Source: Actinomadura logoneensis (GTDB lineage Bacteria > Actinomycetota > Actinomycetes > Streptosporangiales > Streptosporangiaceae). From it: DNA of 36,946 nt. Both the position numbers and the translations under genes were made by a program. This document shows positions 16,284 through 24,687 of the stretch, piece by piece; position 1 is the first letter of the stretch, and every line of letters starts with the position of its first letter. Location: contig NZ_QURH01000070.1 in assembly GCF_003428695.1 (NCBI RefSeq), forward strand, positions 1-36,946. The letters run 5' to 3'. The notes beneath the pieces are model-generated. The model was given only the letters and a program-made list of their open reading frames with translations, was not told the origin of the DNA and did not search any database.

Positions 16284-18790
16284 GGACGGTCGGTCTCACC
16301 GCGGGGTGGGCCGTGCGCGGCAAGACCCCCGGCAGCTACGACGACTACGCCATCCTCGGCAGCGGGGGCGGCACGTTCCGTCCGCAGGACTTCACCGCCA
16401 TCCTGGACCGCTACACGCTGGGCAACCCGCCGCCGGAGCGGACCGGCCCCGAGGCGCTGCCCTGGATCAGCCTGACCGAGGTGCTGGACGACCACGGCAG
16501 CAACCTCGGCGTCGCCATCCACGACTGGACGGACGGCACCGACGCGGCGGGCCGTCCTATCGTCCGGACGCGCTACGGCTACTTCCCCTACGAGCAGTTC
16601 GTCCGCGCACCGGTCTCCTATGCCAGCCTCGTGCACGCGGTGTCAGGGCTGGGCGTGGACGGGTTCGCCCCCAACGCCCTTGACGTCCCTCCCTACGCGC
16701 CCGAAGACATCGCCCGCGACATCGAGGACCACAACTGGCTTGGCCGCGCGGCCACCGCGGCGGCTCTGCTCCTCGAGGGCCCTGTGACCATTACGGGCGC
16801 GGACGATCTGGACCACTCCCTTAGGCTCCGCTTCCTCGACGCGGTCGCGGCGCTGCTCCCCTATGGCTGGCGTCCCGGTCTCACTGCCGCGACATGGCTG
16901 CGGGGTGAGAACTCCAACATCCGTCTGGCGTTCGCCTATCACCCGCAGCCCGGCAGCTACGAACTTGACTGGCGTGTCGCCGAGTTGCAGCCCTCCGCCG
17001 ACACGCGCCTCGCGCACGCGTACGCGCACGAGCTGCGCCGCTCGATCTCGCGGCGGAGCCTGCTGGAGGTGCTGGCCTACCTCTCGACGCGTTCGGAGTA
17101 CATGGTGAACGCGGATCCGAAGCACGCCTACGAGATCCTTGTCGACCTGGACCGTCCCGCCCTCGTCCTGGAGCGGGTGCGGCGGAACGAGTGCGACGCG
17201 TCCGAGGTCGCCGCGCTGCTGGAGGGCGGACGCTACAAGGAGCTCCCCCGCAGGTCCGACCACGAGTTCCTTCTCGCGTCGCTCATCCGCCTGGGCGGGG
17301 GAGTGGCCACGGTCCAGAGCGTCTGGCAGGAGCTGGGGGCCGGCGTCCGCAGCGAACCGTGGCGTGCGCTGACGGACGAGGTGGTGCGCCGCGTCCGCAG
17401 CGTGCCCTCCGACGACCCGAACCCCTACGTCCGGCTGGCCGACTCCCTCGGCCTCACGGACGAACTGCTCGCCGACATCGTCGGGACGTCCCAGAACCCG
17501 CAGCTCGGCCTCGCGCCCGTCCAGGCCACGGCGGACCTGCTCGACCGCTGGACGGACCCCGTCGCGGCCGATCGCCCCCGCCTGGTCCGGGCGCTGCGCG
17601 GCCAGTCCGCGATGGTCTGCGGGCTGGTGGCCGGGCTCGACCGGGGCGGTATCCAGCGCGAGGACGCGTGGCTCGACCTGCTCTCCGGGGTCGCCAAGGA
17701 GAACCTGCTGCGCCCCTTCCACGCGCTGCGCGTCCCCGACATGCCCGTGACGGTGTCCGACATCGACGCGTTCGCCCGGTACGGCGCGGACTGCGTGGCG
17801 CTGCTGATCTCCTCGGCCGCCCGGCGCGAACGCCTCGACGGGCTCGCCGCCGTCCTGATCCGCTGGCTCGCCGGACTGCCCGCGTCCGACCGCCGCACAT
17901 GGCTGGACCGGCTGCGCGACGTCCGGCCGTCCCGGGGCGCCGAGGCCGCCGTCCTGGACCTGCTGCGGATGAGCTCCGGCGAGCCGCCCGTCCACCTGGA
18001 GACCCCCGACCGCGGCGCCTACGCCACCGCCTTCCGGCGGCTCGTCACGGACGAGTCGCTCCGCCGCCTCGCCAACAACGTCCAGTACGGCCTGACCGAG
18101 CACCTGCGCGACCGCCGGTGGGCCCACGACCCCGACCAGGCCGCGCTGGTCATCGCGCTCACCGAGGCGCTGTGCGCGGTGGACGGCCCGAACCGCGCCG
18201 CGCTGGTCGAGGAGGTCGTGCGGGGACGCGCGTCCAATCCCGAGCTGGCCGACTGGCCCGTCCACAAGCGGTGGTGGCCGGACGCCTCCGCCCGCTTCCC
18301 GGCCGTCGCCGCCGACGAGTACCCGATCATCCTGCAGGCCCTGCCGTCCCACACCTCGCTGCAGGGCGTGGGCCGCCTGATCGCCGAGGCGATGCGGCGG
18401 GGCACCAAGCCCGAGGTGATCTGGTCCGCCGTCGACGCGTCCGAGTGGCCGCTGGGCGGCGTCTACCTGCTGGCCGCCGTCCTGGAGGCCCGGATGATCG
18501 GCGTCCACCGGCACGGCCGGAACTTCGGCGACGCCGACGACATGGCGTACGCCCTGCTCAGGTCCGCGCAGGACACGCTCCCCCACCTCCGCGGCGAGCT
18601 GCGCGAGGCCGTGGGCGACCGGCTGCCCAGCGACCTCGGCCTCCCGCTGGACGTCGCCGAACTGGTCTCGCTGTCCGCCGACGACGAGCCCGCCCCCACC
18701 GAGCGGATCCGCCAGACCCTGGAGGACGCCGAGGCCCGCGCCCGCTCGCTGCAGGGCCGCCGCGGGCTCCTCGGCCGCCGCAAGGGCTGA
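16280..18790 (+). CDS. GTPase-associated protein 1 (GAP1)-like large protein
   Basis: This 836-residue protein ends the GTPase operon. The N-terminus (LTAGWAVRGKTPGSYDDY, residues 6-23) and following alpha/beta region resemble the N-terminal domain of GTPase-associated protein 1-like proteins. The rest, from about residue 260, is a long series of amphipathic helices with Leu/Ala/Arg/Asp-rich repeats, ending in a basic tail (RRGLLGRRKG). There are no membrane helices and no recognisable enzyme motif. In the families I know, such proteins occur beside TRAFAC-type GTPases in predicted biological conflict systems. The gene starts inside the GTPase stop (ATGA), so the pair is translationally coupled. 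It ends exactly next to the convergent PPOX gene with no intervening base. The GAP1 name rests on remembered similarity plus context; role as effector or scaffold is inference. Confidence 0.72.
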   Translation: MRTVGLTAGWAVRGKTPGSYDDYAILGSGGGTFRPQDFTAILDRYTLGNPPPERTGPEALPWISLTEVLDDHGSNLGVAIHDWTDGTDAAGRPIVRTRYGYFPYEQFVRAPVSYASLVHAVSGLGVDGFAPNALDVPPYAPEDIARDIEDHNWLGRAATAAALLLEGPVTITGADDLDHSLRLRFLDAVAALLPYGWRPGLTAATWLRGENSNIRLAFAYHPQPGSYELDWRVAELQPSADTRLAHAYAHELRRSISRRSLLEVLAYLSTRSEYMVNADPKHAYEILVDLDRPALVLERVRRNECDASEVAALLEGGRYKELPRRSDHEFLLASLIRLGGGVATVQSVWQELGAGVRSEPWRALTDEVVRRVRSVPSDDPNPYVRLADSLGLTDELLADIVGTSQNPQLGLAPVQATADLLDRWTDPVAADRPRLVRALRGQSAMVCGLVAGLDRGGIQREDAWLDLLSGVAKENLLRPFHALRVPDMPVTVSDIDAFARYGADCVALLISSAARRERLDGLAAVLIRWLAGLPASDRRTWLDRLRDVRPSRGAEAAVLDLLRMSSGEPPVHLETPDRGAYATAFRRLVTDESLRRLANNVQYGLTEHLRDRRWAHDPDQAALVIALTEALCAVDGPNRAALVEEVVRGRASNPELADWPVHKRWWPDASARFPAVAADEYPIILQALPSHTSLQGVGRLIAEAMRRGTKPEVIWSAVDASEWPLGGVYLLAAVLEARMIGVHRHGRNFGDADDMAYALLRSAQDTLPHLRGELREAVGDRLPSDLGLPLDVAELVSLSADDEPAPTERIRQTLEDAEARARSLQGRRGLLGRRKG

Positions 18791-19453
18791 TCACAGCGGC
18801 GTGTTCTGCCTCCGGGCCAGGTGATCGGGGGCCTCGACGTCCTCCGGGAGCACCGGATCGGGCTCCAGCTCGCCCCAGGTCGTCCGCAGCGGCAGGACGC
18901 CCGCCCACAGGCCCAGCGCGGCGTCCGGCCCGTCGCCGTCGTCCGGCGGCCCGACGCGGATCTTGACCGACGCCTCCTCCAGCGACAGCGCGAGCAGCGC
19001 CGTGGCCGCCAGCTCCTTCTTGTTGGGCAGGCGCGCGTAGTCCCACTGCCCCGGCACCGAATGCTCGCTGAGGACGCGCAGCCCCTCCAGCTTCTCCTCG
19101 GGCTCGGTCACCGGCCGCGGCACCCCGAAGATCATCGCGCTGCGGTAGTTGACGCCGTGCTCGAACAGCGACCGCGCGAGCACCAGCCCGTCCACGTGGG
19201 TGACCGTCACGCACACCTCGTCCTGGCCCCCGGCCACCAGGCTCCGGCTCGCGACGGACCCGTGGAAGTACAGCGTCTCCCCGTCGCACCCGTACACGGT
19301 CGGCACCACCAGCGGCGTCCCGTCGACCACCACGCCCACATGGCACACGAACCCGGCCGCGAGGATCGCGTCGAGATCGCTCCGCTCCCGGCTCCCCTGC
19401 GCCCGCAGCCGCCGATGCCGCGTCCGCTCGTTCTCAGGCAACACCGGCCCCAC
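18791..19453 (-). CDS. Pyridoxamine 5'-phosphate oxidase-family flavin-binding protein
   Basis: This encodes a split-barrel flavoprotein of about 220 residues, related to the general-stress and nitroimidazole-reductase-like PPOX group. The core reads FVCHVGVVVDGTPLVVPTVY, then LYFHGSVASRSL, a phosphate/flavin-contact strand, and SVKIRVGPPDDG near the end. It probably binds FMN, heme or F420, but the substrate is unknown. I prefer the GTG at 19453 because GGAGG sits five bases upstream; ATGs at 19486 and 19498 would add an N-terminal segment without domain similarity. Its stop codon abuts that of the GAP1-like gene on the other strand. It is probably monocistronic. Confidence 0.85.
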   Translation of the reverse strand: MGPVLPENERTRHRRLRAQGSRERSDLDAILAAGFVCHVGVVVDGTPLVVPTVYGCDGETLYFHGSVASRSLVAGGQDEVCVTVTHVDGLVLARSLFEHGVNYRSAMIFGVPRPVTEPEEKLEGLRVLSEHSVPGQWDYARLPNKKELAATALLALSLEEASVKIRVGPPDDGDGPDAALGLWAGVLPLRTTWGELEPDPVLPEDVEAPDHLARRQNTPL

Positions 19454-19705
19454 CCCAACCTCCCACCAATCACTCCCGAAGATCATCCCGCGCCCCACCC
19501 CACCCCCGAAACCCTCCAGGCCCCTTCATTACGGACAGGGCGCAACCTCCTGGCCGGCAGGCCGGAGGGGCAGGCGAGGGCCGGTTCGGCCGGGGGATTC
19601 CGTCGCGGGCGTGCGTGCCGGCAGCCTACTGATCCCGGCATCCGGGGGTGGGGTGGCCGGTGGCGGCCAGTGGGGGGTGGCGGTGGTCGGCGGGGGCGGG
19701 GGTGA

Positions 19706-20323
19706 ATGTCTAGGCTGAGCGGCGTGGATGCGCGGGGTTGGGACGAGCGGTACTCGGGGCGGGATCTGGTGTGGTCGGCCGGGCCGAACCGGTTCGTGGC
19801 CGAGGAGTGCGCGGGGCTGCCGCCCGGGCGGGCCCTCGATCTGGCCTGCGGGGAGGGACGCAACGCGCTGTGGCTGGCCGGGGAGGGCTGGACGGTCACG
19901 GCGGTCGACTTCTCGGCGGTGGCCATCGAGCGGGCCCGCGAGCTGGCCGAGGCGCGGGGCGTCTCGGTCGAGCTGCTGGTCGAGGACGTCCTGACGTGGG
20001 TGCCGCCGGAGGGCGCGTTCGACCTGGTGGTGATCGCCTACCTGCAGCTGCCCGAGATGGGGGAGGTGCTCGCGCGGGCGGCGTCGGCGGTGGCGCCCGG
20101 CGGGGTGCTGGTGTTCGTCGGGCACGACCGGACGAACCTGACCGAGGGCGTCGGCGGGCCGCAGGATCCGGCCGTCCTGCACACGCCGGGGGCGGTGGCG
20201 GGGGCGCTTCCGGGGCTCACGGTCCAGCGGGCGGAGCGGGTGCGGCGCGCCGTGGAGGTCGACGGCGAGGAGCGTTTCGCCGTGGACACGCTGGTCCGGG
20301 CCGTCCGGGCGCCGCGCAGGTGA
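19706..20323 (+). CDS. Class I SAM-dependent methyltransferase (TehB-like)
   Basis: This small methyltransferase of 205 residues has motif I DLACGEGRNALWLA (about 45-58), motif II TAVDFS (65-70) and a post-core strand, FDLVVIAYLQLPEM. The layout WDERYSG at the N-terminus is typical of TehB/thiopurine-type methyltransferases, which methylate small molecules or metalloid oxyanions. The ATG at 19706 follows GGGGGTGA. It is flanked by 250 bp upstream without a gene when the PPOX start at 19453 is used, and by a structured region ending in a strong terminator downstream. The substrate cannot be inferred from context. Confidence 0.88.
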   Translation: MSRLSGVDARGWDERYSGRDLVWSAGPNRFVAEECAGLPPGRALDLACGEGRNALWLAGEGWTVTAVDFSAVAIERARELAEARGVSVELLVEDVLTWVPPEGAFDLVVIAYLQLPEMGEVLARAASAVAPGGVLVFVGHDRTNLTEGVGGPQDPAVLHTPGAVAGALPGLTVQRAERVRRAVEVDGEERFAVDTLVRAVRAPRR

Positions 20324-20430
20324 GTCCTCCCGGGATGTGGCCCGGGTAACGTCCGGCGGCCGGGAATGCCTGGCGGGCCCCTGCCGTTACATCACACGTG
20401 GCCGATGTGCCTGGTGTCCCCGGGCCTCAT

Positions 20431-20549
20431 CTATAGCCTTCACGGAATACCGTTCGGCTGGAGCCGTGTTGAGCCTTCCGCCGAGAGGCGACCCGCACAT
20501 CGGTCAGACGCGGCGCGACCCCGCCGGAACTTCGGCTCCGGCGGGGTTT
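20431..20549 (+). ncRNA. Possible small structured RNA or 3' UTR ending at a terminator
   Basis: Between the methyltransferase and tenA, a -10-like CTATAG (20431-20436) precedes about 105 bases rich in short hairpins: ACGG/CCGT, CGGCT/AGCCG and CGCC-GAGA-GGCG with a GNRA loop. The stretch ends in the terminator at 20519. This could be a free small RNA or the methyltransferase 3' UTR. I matched it to no known family, and the -35 is poor. Confidence 0.3.
20519..20549 (+). terminator. Strong intrinsic terminator
   Basis: A perfect 10-bp stem, CCCCGCCGGA with TCCGGCGGGG, encloses an 8-base loop containing CTTCGG, and TTT follows on the plus strand. It is the best terminator in the window. It should end transcripts coming from the methyltransferase side before tenA at 20594. 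Confidence 0.85.
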
Positions 20550-20593
20550 CGCGTTGTTCGGGGTGAGATGCCGGTAATGGCAGACTCAGCGGT

Positions 20594-21202
20594 ATGGGAC
20601 TCGCTTCGCACCTGGAAGAGCTCGGCCGGCCGTGGGTCGAGCGGCAGCTCGCGCATCCGACCGTCGCGGGGATCGCCCGCGGCGACCTGGACGAGGCCGT
20701 CTTCCAGTCGTGGCTGGAGCAGGACTACCTGTTCCTGCTCGACTATGTGCGCGTGTTCTCGCGGCTCGCCTGGCAGGCGCCGTCGGCGCACCTCGGCGAT
20801 CTGGTCGATCTCGCGCACGCGACCTTCCACGACGAGCTGAGCCTGCACCGCGGGCTGTCCGCCGAGTTCGGGGCGGACCTGGAGGGCGCGAAGAAGGGCG
20901 CTCCGTGCGCCGCCTACACCGCGTTCCTGCTGGAGTCGGCCGCTGATTACGGTCAGGGGCTCGCCGCCTTGTATCCATGCATGTGGGGGTATTCGACCCT
21001 GGGAGCGCGGCTGGCCCAGGACCCGCCGTCCGAGCCCCGGTACCGGCGCTGGGTGGACACCTACGCGGACCCCGGCTTCGCCGAGCTGACGCGGCGCATC
21101 GCCCAGATGATCGACGAGGCCGCGCCCGACGCCGCCCGCGCCGAGGCCCGCTTCCTGGAGGGGATGCGGCACGAGCTGGCGTTCTGGGACGTCCCGCTGT
21201 AG
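20594..21202 (+). CDS. tenA: TenA-family protein (thiaminase II-like, thiamin salvage)
   Basis: This is a 202-residue all-helical protein of the TenA/PqqC-like family, of usual length. TenA enzymes hydrolyse aminopyrimidine breakdown products of thiamin so the pyrimidine can be reused. Visible family features are LEQDYLFLLDYVRVF (41-55), the segment LYPCMWGYSTLG (127-138) with a cysteine at 129 in the usual nucleophile position, and the C-terminal MRHELAFWD (191-199). The ATG at 20594 lacks a clear ribosome site. No thi genes and no TPP riboswitch lie nearby; a terminator separates it from upstream genes, so its promoter must lie in the 45 bp between. It is convergent with the sugar-phosphate transferase gene. 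Other roles in the wider TenA family are possible. Confidence 0.88.
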   Translation: MGLASHLEELGRPWVERQLAHPTVAGIARGDLDEAVFQSWLEQDYLFLLDYVRVFSRLAWQAPSAHLGDLVDLAHATFHDELSLHRGLSAEFGADLEGAKKGAPCAAYTAFLLESAADYGQGLAALYPCMWGYSTLGARLAQDPPSEPRYRRWVDTYADPGFAELTRRIAQMIDEAAPDAARAEARFLEGMRHELAFWDVPL

Positions 21203-21254
21203 GGGCTGGGACCGCGGTCGGCGCGGTACGGGTCAGGGGCCGGCGCGGTGCAGG

Positions 21255-22700
21255 TCAGTACGCGCCGTTGCCGGTGACGACGGCGCGGACGGTGCGCCAG
21301 AGGATCTGCACGTCGAACAGCAGCGACCAGTTCTCGACGTACTGCAGGTCGAGCCGGACGGCCTCCTCCCACGACAGGTCGGAGCGCCCGCTGACCTGCC
21401 AGAGCCCGGTGAGGCCCGGTTTGACGGCGAGCCGCCGGTAGACGTCCTCGCCGTACCGCTCGACCTCCTCGGGCAGCGGCGGACGCGGCCCGACCAGCGA
21501 CATCTCGCCGCGTAGGACGTTGACGAGCTGCGGCAGCTCGTCGATGGAGTAGCGGCGCAGGAAACGTCCCACGCGGGTGACTCTCGGGTCACTCTTCAGT
21601 TTGAACAGCACCGAGCCGCTCTCGACGCGGGCGGACAGCTCGACGCGGCGGCGTTCGGCGTCGGTGACCATCGTCCGGAACTTGACCATCCGAAAACGGC
21701 GTCCCGCGCGCCCGATTCTGGTCTGCAGGAAGAACGCCGGGCCCGGATCGGTCGTCCGGACGGCCACCGCGACGGCCACCAGCAGCGGCGCGGCGACGAT
21801 CAGCAGCAGCGCCGCCGTGACCCGGTCGAAGGCCGCCTTCGCGACGCGCGCCGGGCCGGTCAGCTCCGGATGGTCGATGTGCAGCAGGGAGAACCCGGCG
21901 ACGGGGCGGATGGTCAGCCGCGGCCCGGCGACGTCCAGCAGGGCGGGCGAGACGAACAGGTCGGTCCGGAACTTCTCCAGCCGCCAGGCCAGCCGGCGCA
22001 GCCGGACGCCGCCCAGCTCGACACAGGGAAGGACGGCGACGGCGTCGGCGCGGCAGCGTTCGACCACCTCGGGGACGTCGTCGAACCCGCCGAGCACCAT
22101 GACGTCCTCGACCGTCCGGCCGGGCGGTTCGGGCGCGCAGACACCGACGACCTGCATGCCGTGGTGGGGGTGCAGGGACAGCTCGCGCACCAGGTCGGCG
22201 ACGCCGTCGGTGTAGCCGACGGCGACGACGCGGCGCATGCACTCGCCGTCCTCGCGGGCGCGGTGCAGGCGGCTGCGGGCGGCGCGGCGAGCGCCGACGT
22301 CCAGGGCCACCAGCAGCGGCAGCGTGAGGAGCACATATCCGCGCGCGACTTCCGCCTTGGTGGCGTATGACAGGATCGCGACGCCCGCAGTCAGAGTGAT
22401 ACCCGCATTCAGTACCTTCCGATATTCGGCGCCGCCCGTGCCCAGAAATCGGTGGTCGTAGCAGCCGGCGACCGACAGCCACGGCACCCAGACCATCGGA
22501 AGGCCGATCGCGAGCAGGATGTCGGGCCATCGTCCGCTCTGGTCCCAACCGGAGAATCGGAGGGCGAAACCGGCCACTCCCGCCGTTGCGGCGCACGAGA
22601 CGTCCAGCAGGACCAGCAGATGGATATAGCGGGCGAACCAGGATGCGCGCGTCGCGATCCGGCTGCCCGTGCCGGAGTTAACGCCGTCAATTACGGTCAC
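21255..22700 (-). CDS. Exopolysaccharide polyprenyl glycosylphosphotransferase (initiating sugar transferase)
   Basis: This 481-residue membrane enzyme transfers a sugar-1-phosphate from a nucleotide sugar to undecaprenyl phosphate, starting polysaccharide repeat synthesis. Four N-terminal helices (about 23-150) are followed by a CoA-binding-like Rossmann domain, a fifth helix (AALLLIVAAPLLVAVAVAV, near 300) and the catalytic PNPT domain. Catalytic-domain motifs are KFRTM, SIDELPQLVNVL, GEMSLVGPRPP and PGLTGLWQVSGR, all intact. I prefer the GTG at 22700, which has GGGGG eight bases upstream; a TTG at 22721 would add seven residues. It is transcribed away from the deacetylase operon and shares with it a 240-bp control region. 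It is the natural first step of the cluster to its right. Confidence 0.94.
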   Translation of the reverse strand: MTVIDGVNSGTGSRIATRASWFARYIHLLVLLDVSCAATAGVAGFALRFSGWDQSGRWPDILLAIGLPMVWVPWLSVAGCYDHRFLGTGGAEYRKVLNAGITLTAGVAILSYATKAEVARGYVLLTLPLLVALDVGARRAARSRLHRAREDGECMRRVVAVGYTDGVADLVRELSLHPHHGMQVVGVCAPEPPGRTVEDVMVLGGFDDVPEVVERCRADAVAVLPCVELGGVRLRRLAWRLEKFRTDLFVSPALLDVAGPRLTIRPVAGFSLLHIDHPELTGPARVAKAAFDRVTAALLLIVAAPLLVAVAVAVRTTDPGPAFFLQTRIGRAGRRFRMVKFRTMVTDAERRRVELSARVESGSVLFKLKSDPRVTRVGRFLRRYSIDELPQLVNVLRGEMSLVGPRPPLPEEVERYGEDVYRRLAVKPGLTGLWQVSGRSDLSWEEAVRLDLQYVENWSLLFDVQILWRTVRAVVTGNGAY

Positions 22701-22747
22701 TTGTGGTGCCCCCGAAAACAACGCCTTTGCCCTGAAAAGCTATTAAG

Positions 22748-22770
22748 CCGGATGTGTGCGGGTCATCCGG
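22748..22770. promoter_or_regulatory. Inverted repeat in the divergent promoter region
   Basis: CCGGATG and CATCCGG are exact reverse complements 9 bases apart. The element lies between the divergent initiating transferase and deacetylase genes, 48 bp from the former's start. It may be an operator or an RNA hairpin in one leader. Confidence 0.45.
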
Positions 22771-22867
22771 TCTCCGTGAGCCGGCGCAGAGCTGACTCGG
22801 CCATTGATAACCCGCCTTCGGCGCACCGCAAAGCGGAAGACAGTGGCCGTATGTGGTCAGAGGGAAA

Positions 22868-22895
22868 TTGCAGGAAATTGTGAACCTGATAGCTA
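22868..22895 (+). promoter_or_regulatory. Candidate promoter of the deacetylase operon
   Basis: TTGCAG (22868-22873) and TAGCTA (22890-22895) are 16 bases apart in a locally AT-rich patch. Transcription would start near 22902, about 40 bases before the deacetylase start codon. Confidence 0.4.
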
Positions 22896-22940
22896 TTGTC
22901 TGTCGCGTCGGGGTGACAGAACAGCATCGGGGCGGGTGTG

Positions 22941-23633
22941 ATGGGCGCGGTCATCAATCTCACCGTGCACGGCGTCGGACCGCGGTCCGGCGGCGCGCCG
23001 GGCCGGGCCCTCGGCCGGGCGCTGGAGCCGGGCGAGGCCGAGACCTGGGTGGACGTGGGCCGGTTCGAGCGCGTGCTCGACGCGGTCGCGGACCGCCCGG
23101 ACGTGCGGCTCACCTTCGACGACGGCAACGCCTCCGACGTCGAGACCGCGCTGCCGCGGCTCCTCGACCGCGGCCTGACCGCCGAGTTCTTCGTGCTGGC
23201 CGGACGGCTCGGCGAGCCCGGGCGACTCACCGCCGACGGCGTCCGCGAGCTGGTCAAGGCCGGGATGACGGTCGGCTCGCACGGCTGGGCGCACCGCGAC
23301 TGGCGGCGGCTCACCGCCCCGCAGGTCGGCGAGGAGCTCGTCCGCGCCCACCACGTCCTATCGGACATCACCGGCGAACCGGTCACCCGCGTCGCCATCC
23401 CGTTCGGCTCGTACGACCGGCACGTCCTGCGCCGCCTGCGCCGCGCCTCGGTCACCCGCGCCTACACCAGCGACGGCGGCCCGGCCCGTCCGGACGCCTG
23501 GCTCCAGCCGCGCACGAGCCTCCGGCACGACCTGGACGACGCGTGGATCACCCGCGTCCTCGCCCCGCCGGGGCCCGCCGCGCGCCTGCGCCGCACCGCC
23601 GCCCGCCTCGTCAAGCGCACCCGCGGAAGGTGA
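22941..23633 (+). CDS. Polysaccharide deacetylase (NodB/CE4 family)
   Basis: This compact 230-residue carbohydrate esterase 4 domain has no signal peptide or membrane helix. CE4 enzymes remove N- or O-acetyl groups from polysaccharides using a metal held by an Asp and two His. Here TFDDG (motif 1) lies near residues 54-58 and SHGWAHRDW (motif 2, the two histidines) near 112-120. PFGSYDR (motif 3) follows near 152-158. A cytoplasmic location suggests action on lipid-linked or nucleotide-linked sugar rather than on wall polymer. A GTG directly before the ATG (22938) is an alternative start. It begins a five-gene plus-strand operon; the next ATG comes 4 bp after its stop. Confidence 0.9.
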   Translation: MGAVINLTVHGVGPRSGGAPGRALGRALEPGEAETWVDVGRFERVLDAVADRPDVRLTFDDGNASDVETALPRLLDRGLTAEFFVLAGRLGEPGRLTADGVRELVKAGMTVGSHGWAHRDWRRLTAPQVGEELVRAHHVLSDITGEPVTRVAIPFGSYDRHVLRRLRRASVTRAYTSDGGPARPDAWLQPRTSLRHDLDDAWITRVLAPPGPAARLRRTAARLVKRTRGR

Positions 23634-23637
23634 CCCG

Positions 23638-24687
23638 ATGGCGCACTCCGACTCCGTCGTCCCGCCCTCCGCTCCGCGCCCCGAGCCGCACGCCGGCTCC
23701 GGCGTGCCGGCCTCCGCTTCGCGGGCCGGTTCCGAGCCGGCCTCCGCTTCGCGTGACGGGGCCGCGGCGGGGACGTCCGCGCAGGCCAGGGTCGCGGTCG
23801 TGGTGGTGACCTACAACAGCGCGGGCGTGCTGCGCGGCTGTCTCGACTCGATCCCCGGCGGCGCGGAGGGCACCCTGCTGCGCGCGGTCGTCGTGGTCGA
23901 CAACGCCTCGCGGGACGAGACCACGCGCATCGCCGGGGACGCGGCGGCGACCCTGCCGCTGCGGGTGATCGGGACGGGCCGGAACGCCGGCTACTCGGCC
24001 GCGATCAACGCCGGGACGGCCGTGCTCGACCTGGACGAGCTGGACGCGGTGTTCGTCATGAACCCCGACTGCCGCTTCCAGCGCGGCGCGCTCGCCGTGC
24101 TGGCCGGAGCGCTCTCCGAGGCTCCGGGACGGGGCATCGCGGTCCCGCTGCTGCTCGACCCGGACGGGCGGCTGCAGCCGTCGCTGTTCCGGCGGCCGAG
24201 CGTGCCGCGCGTGTGGCTGGACGCGCTTCTCGGGGGACGGCGGTCCCGCTGGGGCGAGAGGATCACCGACCCGGGCGCCTACACGCGCGCGCACGAGGTG
24301 ACGTGGGCGACGGGCGCGGCGCAGTTACTGTCGGTGGAGACGATCCGGCGGATCGGCCCCTGGGACGAGTCGTTCCTGCTCTACAGCGAGGAGACCGAGT
24401 ACGCGCTGCGCGCCGCCGACGCGGGGCTGGCCACCTGGTTCGAGCCGTCCGCCAGGGTGACGCACCTGGGCGGCGAGTCCGACACCAGCCCGATGCTGTA
24501 CTCCCTGCTGACCGTCAACCGCGTGCGCCTGTTCCGGCGGCGGAGGGGAACGCTCGCCGCCGTCCCGTTCTTCCTGGGCATCGCGCTGGGCGAGCTGCTG
24601 CGGACCCTCGCGGGCCGCCGCACCTCACGGGCCGCCCTGGCGGCGCTCCTGCTCCCGTCCCACCGGATCCGGGAGCTGAAGGCTTGA
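23638..24687 (+). CDS. GT2 glycosyltransferase (rhamnosyltransferase-like)
   Basis: This is a 349-residue family-2 glycosyltransferase that adds a sugar from a nucleotide donor to a growing lipid-linked glycan. The GT-A start VAVVVVTYNS follows a 50-residue disordered leader. VVDNASRDET is the nucleotide-contact strand and FVMNPDCRF the DxD-equivalent region. WDESFLLYSEETEYALR is the ED-type acceptor/catalytic segment. It resembles WbbL-type rhamnosyltransferases, but the donor sugar is not certain. The leader contains two copies of a 30-bp unit (23704-23763). GGAAGGTGA precedes the ATG. The stop overlaps the next gene's TTG start. Confidence 0.9.
   Translation: MAHSDSVVPPSAPRPEPHAGSGVPASASRAGSEPASASRDGAAAGTSAQARVAVVVVTYNSAGVLRGCLDSIPGGAEGTLLRAVVVVDNASRDETTRIAGDAAATLPLRVIGTGRNAGYSAAINAGTAVLDLDELDAVFVMNPDCRFQRGALAVLAGALSEAPGRGIAVPLLLDPDGRLQPSLFRRPSVPRVWLDALLGGRRSRWGERITDPGAYTRAHEVTWATGAAQLLSVETIRRIGPWDESFLLYSEETEYALRAADAGLATWFEPSARVTHLGGESDTSPMLYSLLTVNRVRLFRRRRGTLAAVPFFLGIALGELLRTLAGRRTSRAALAALLLPSHRIRELKA

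Noticed and set aside
20335..20395. A TPP-riboswitch-like stretch (CCGGGTAACGTCCGGCGG) upstream of tenA
   Set aside because: It partly resembles the 3' core of a THI element, but the CTGAGA half and the rest of the fold are absent and a terminator separates it from tenA.
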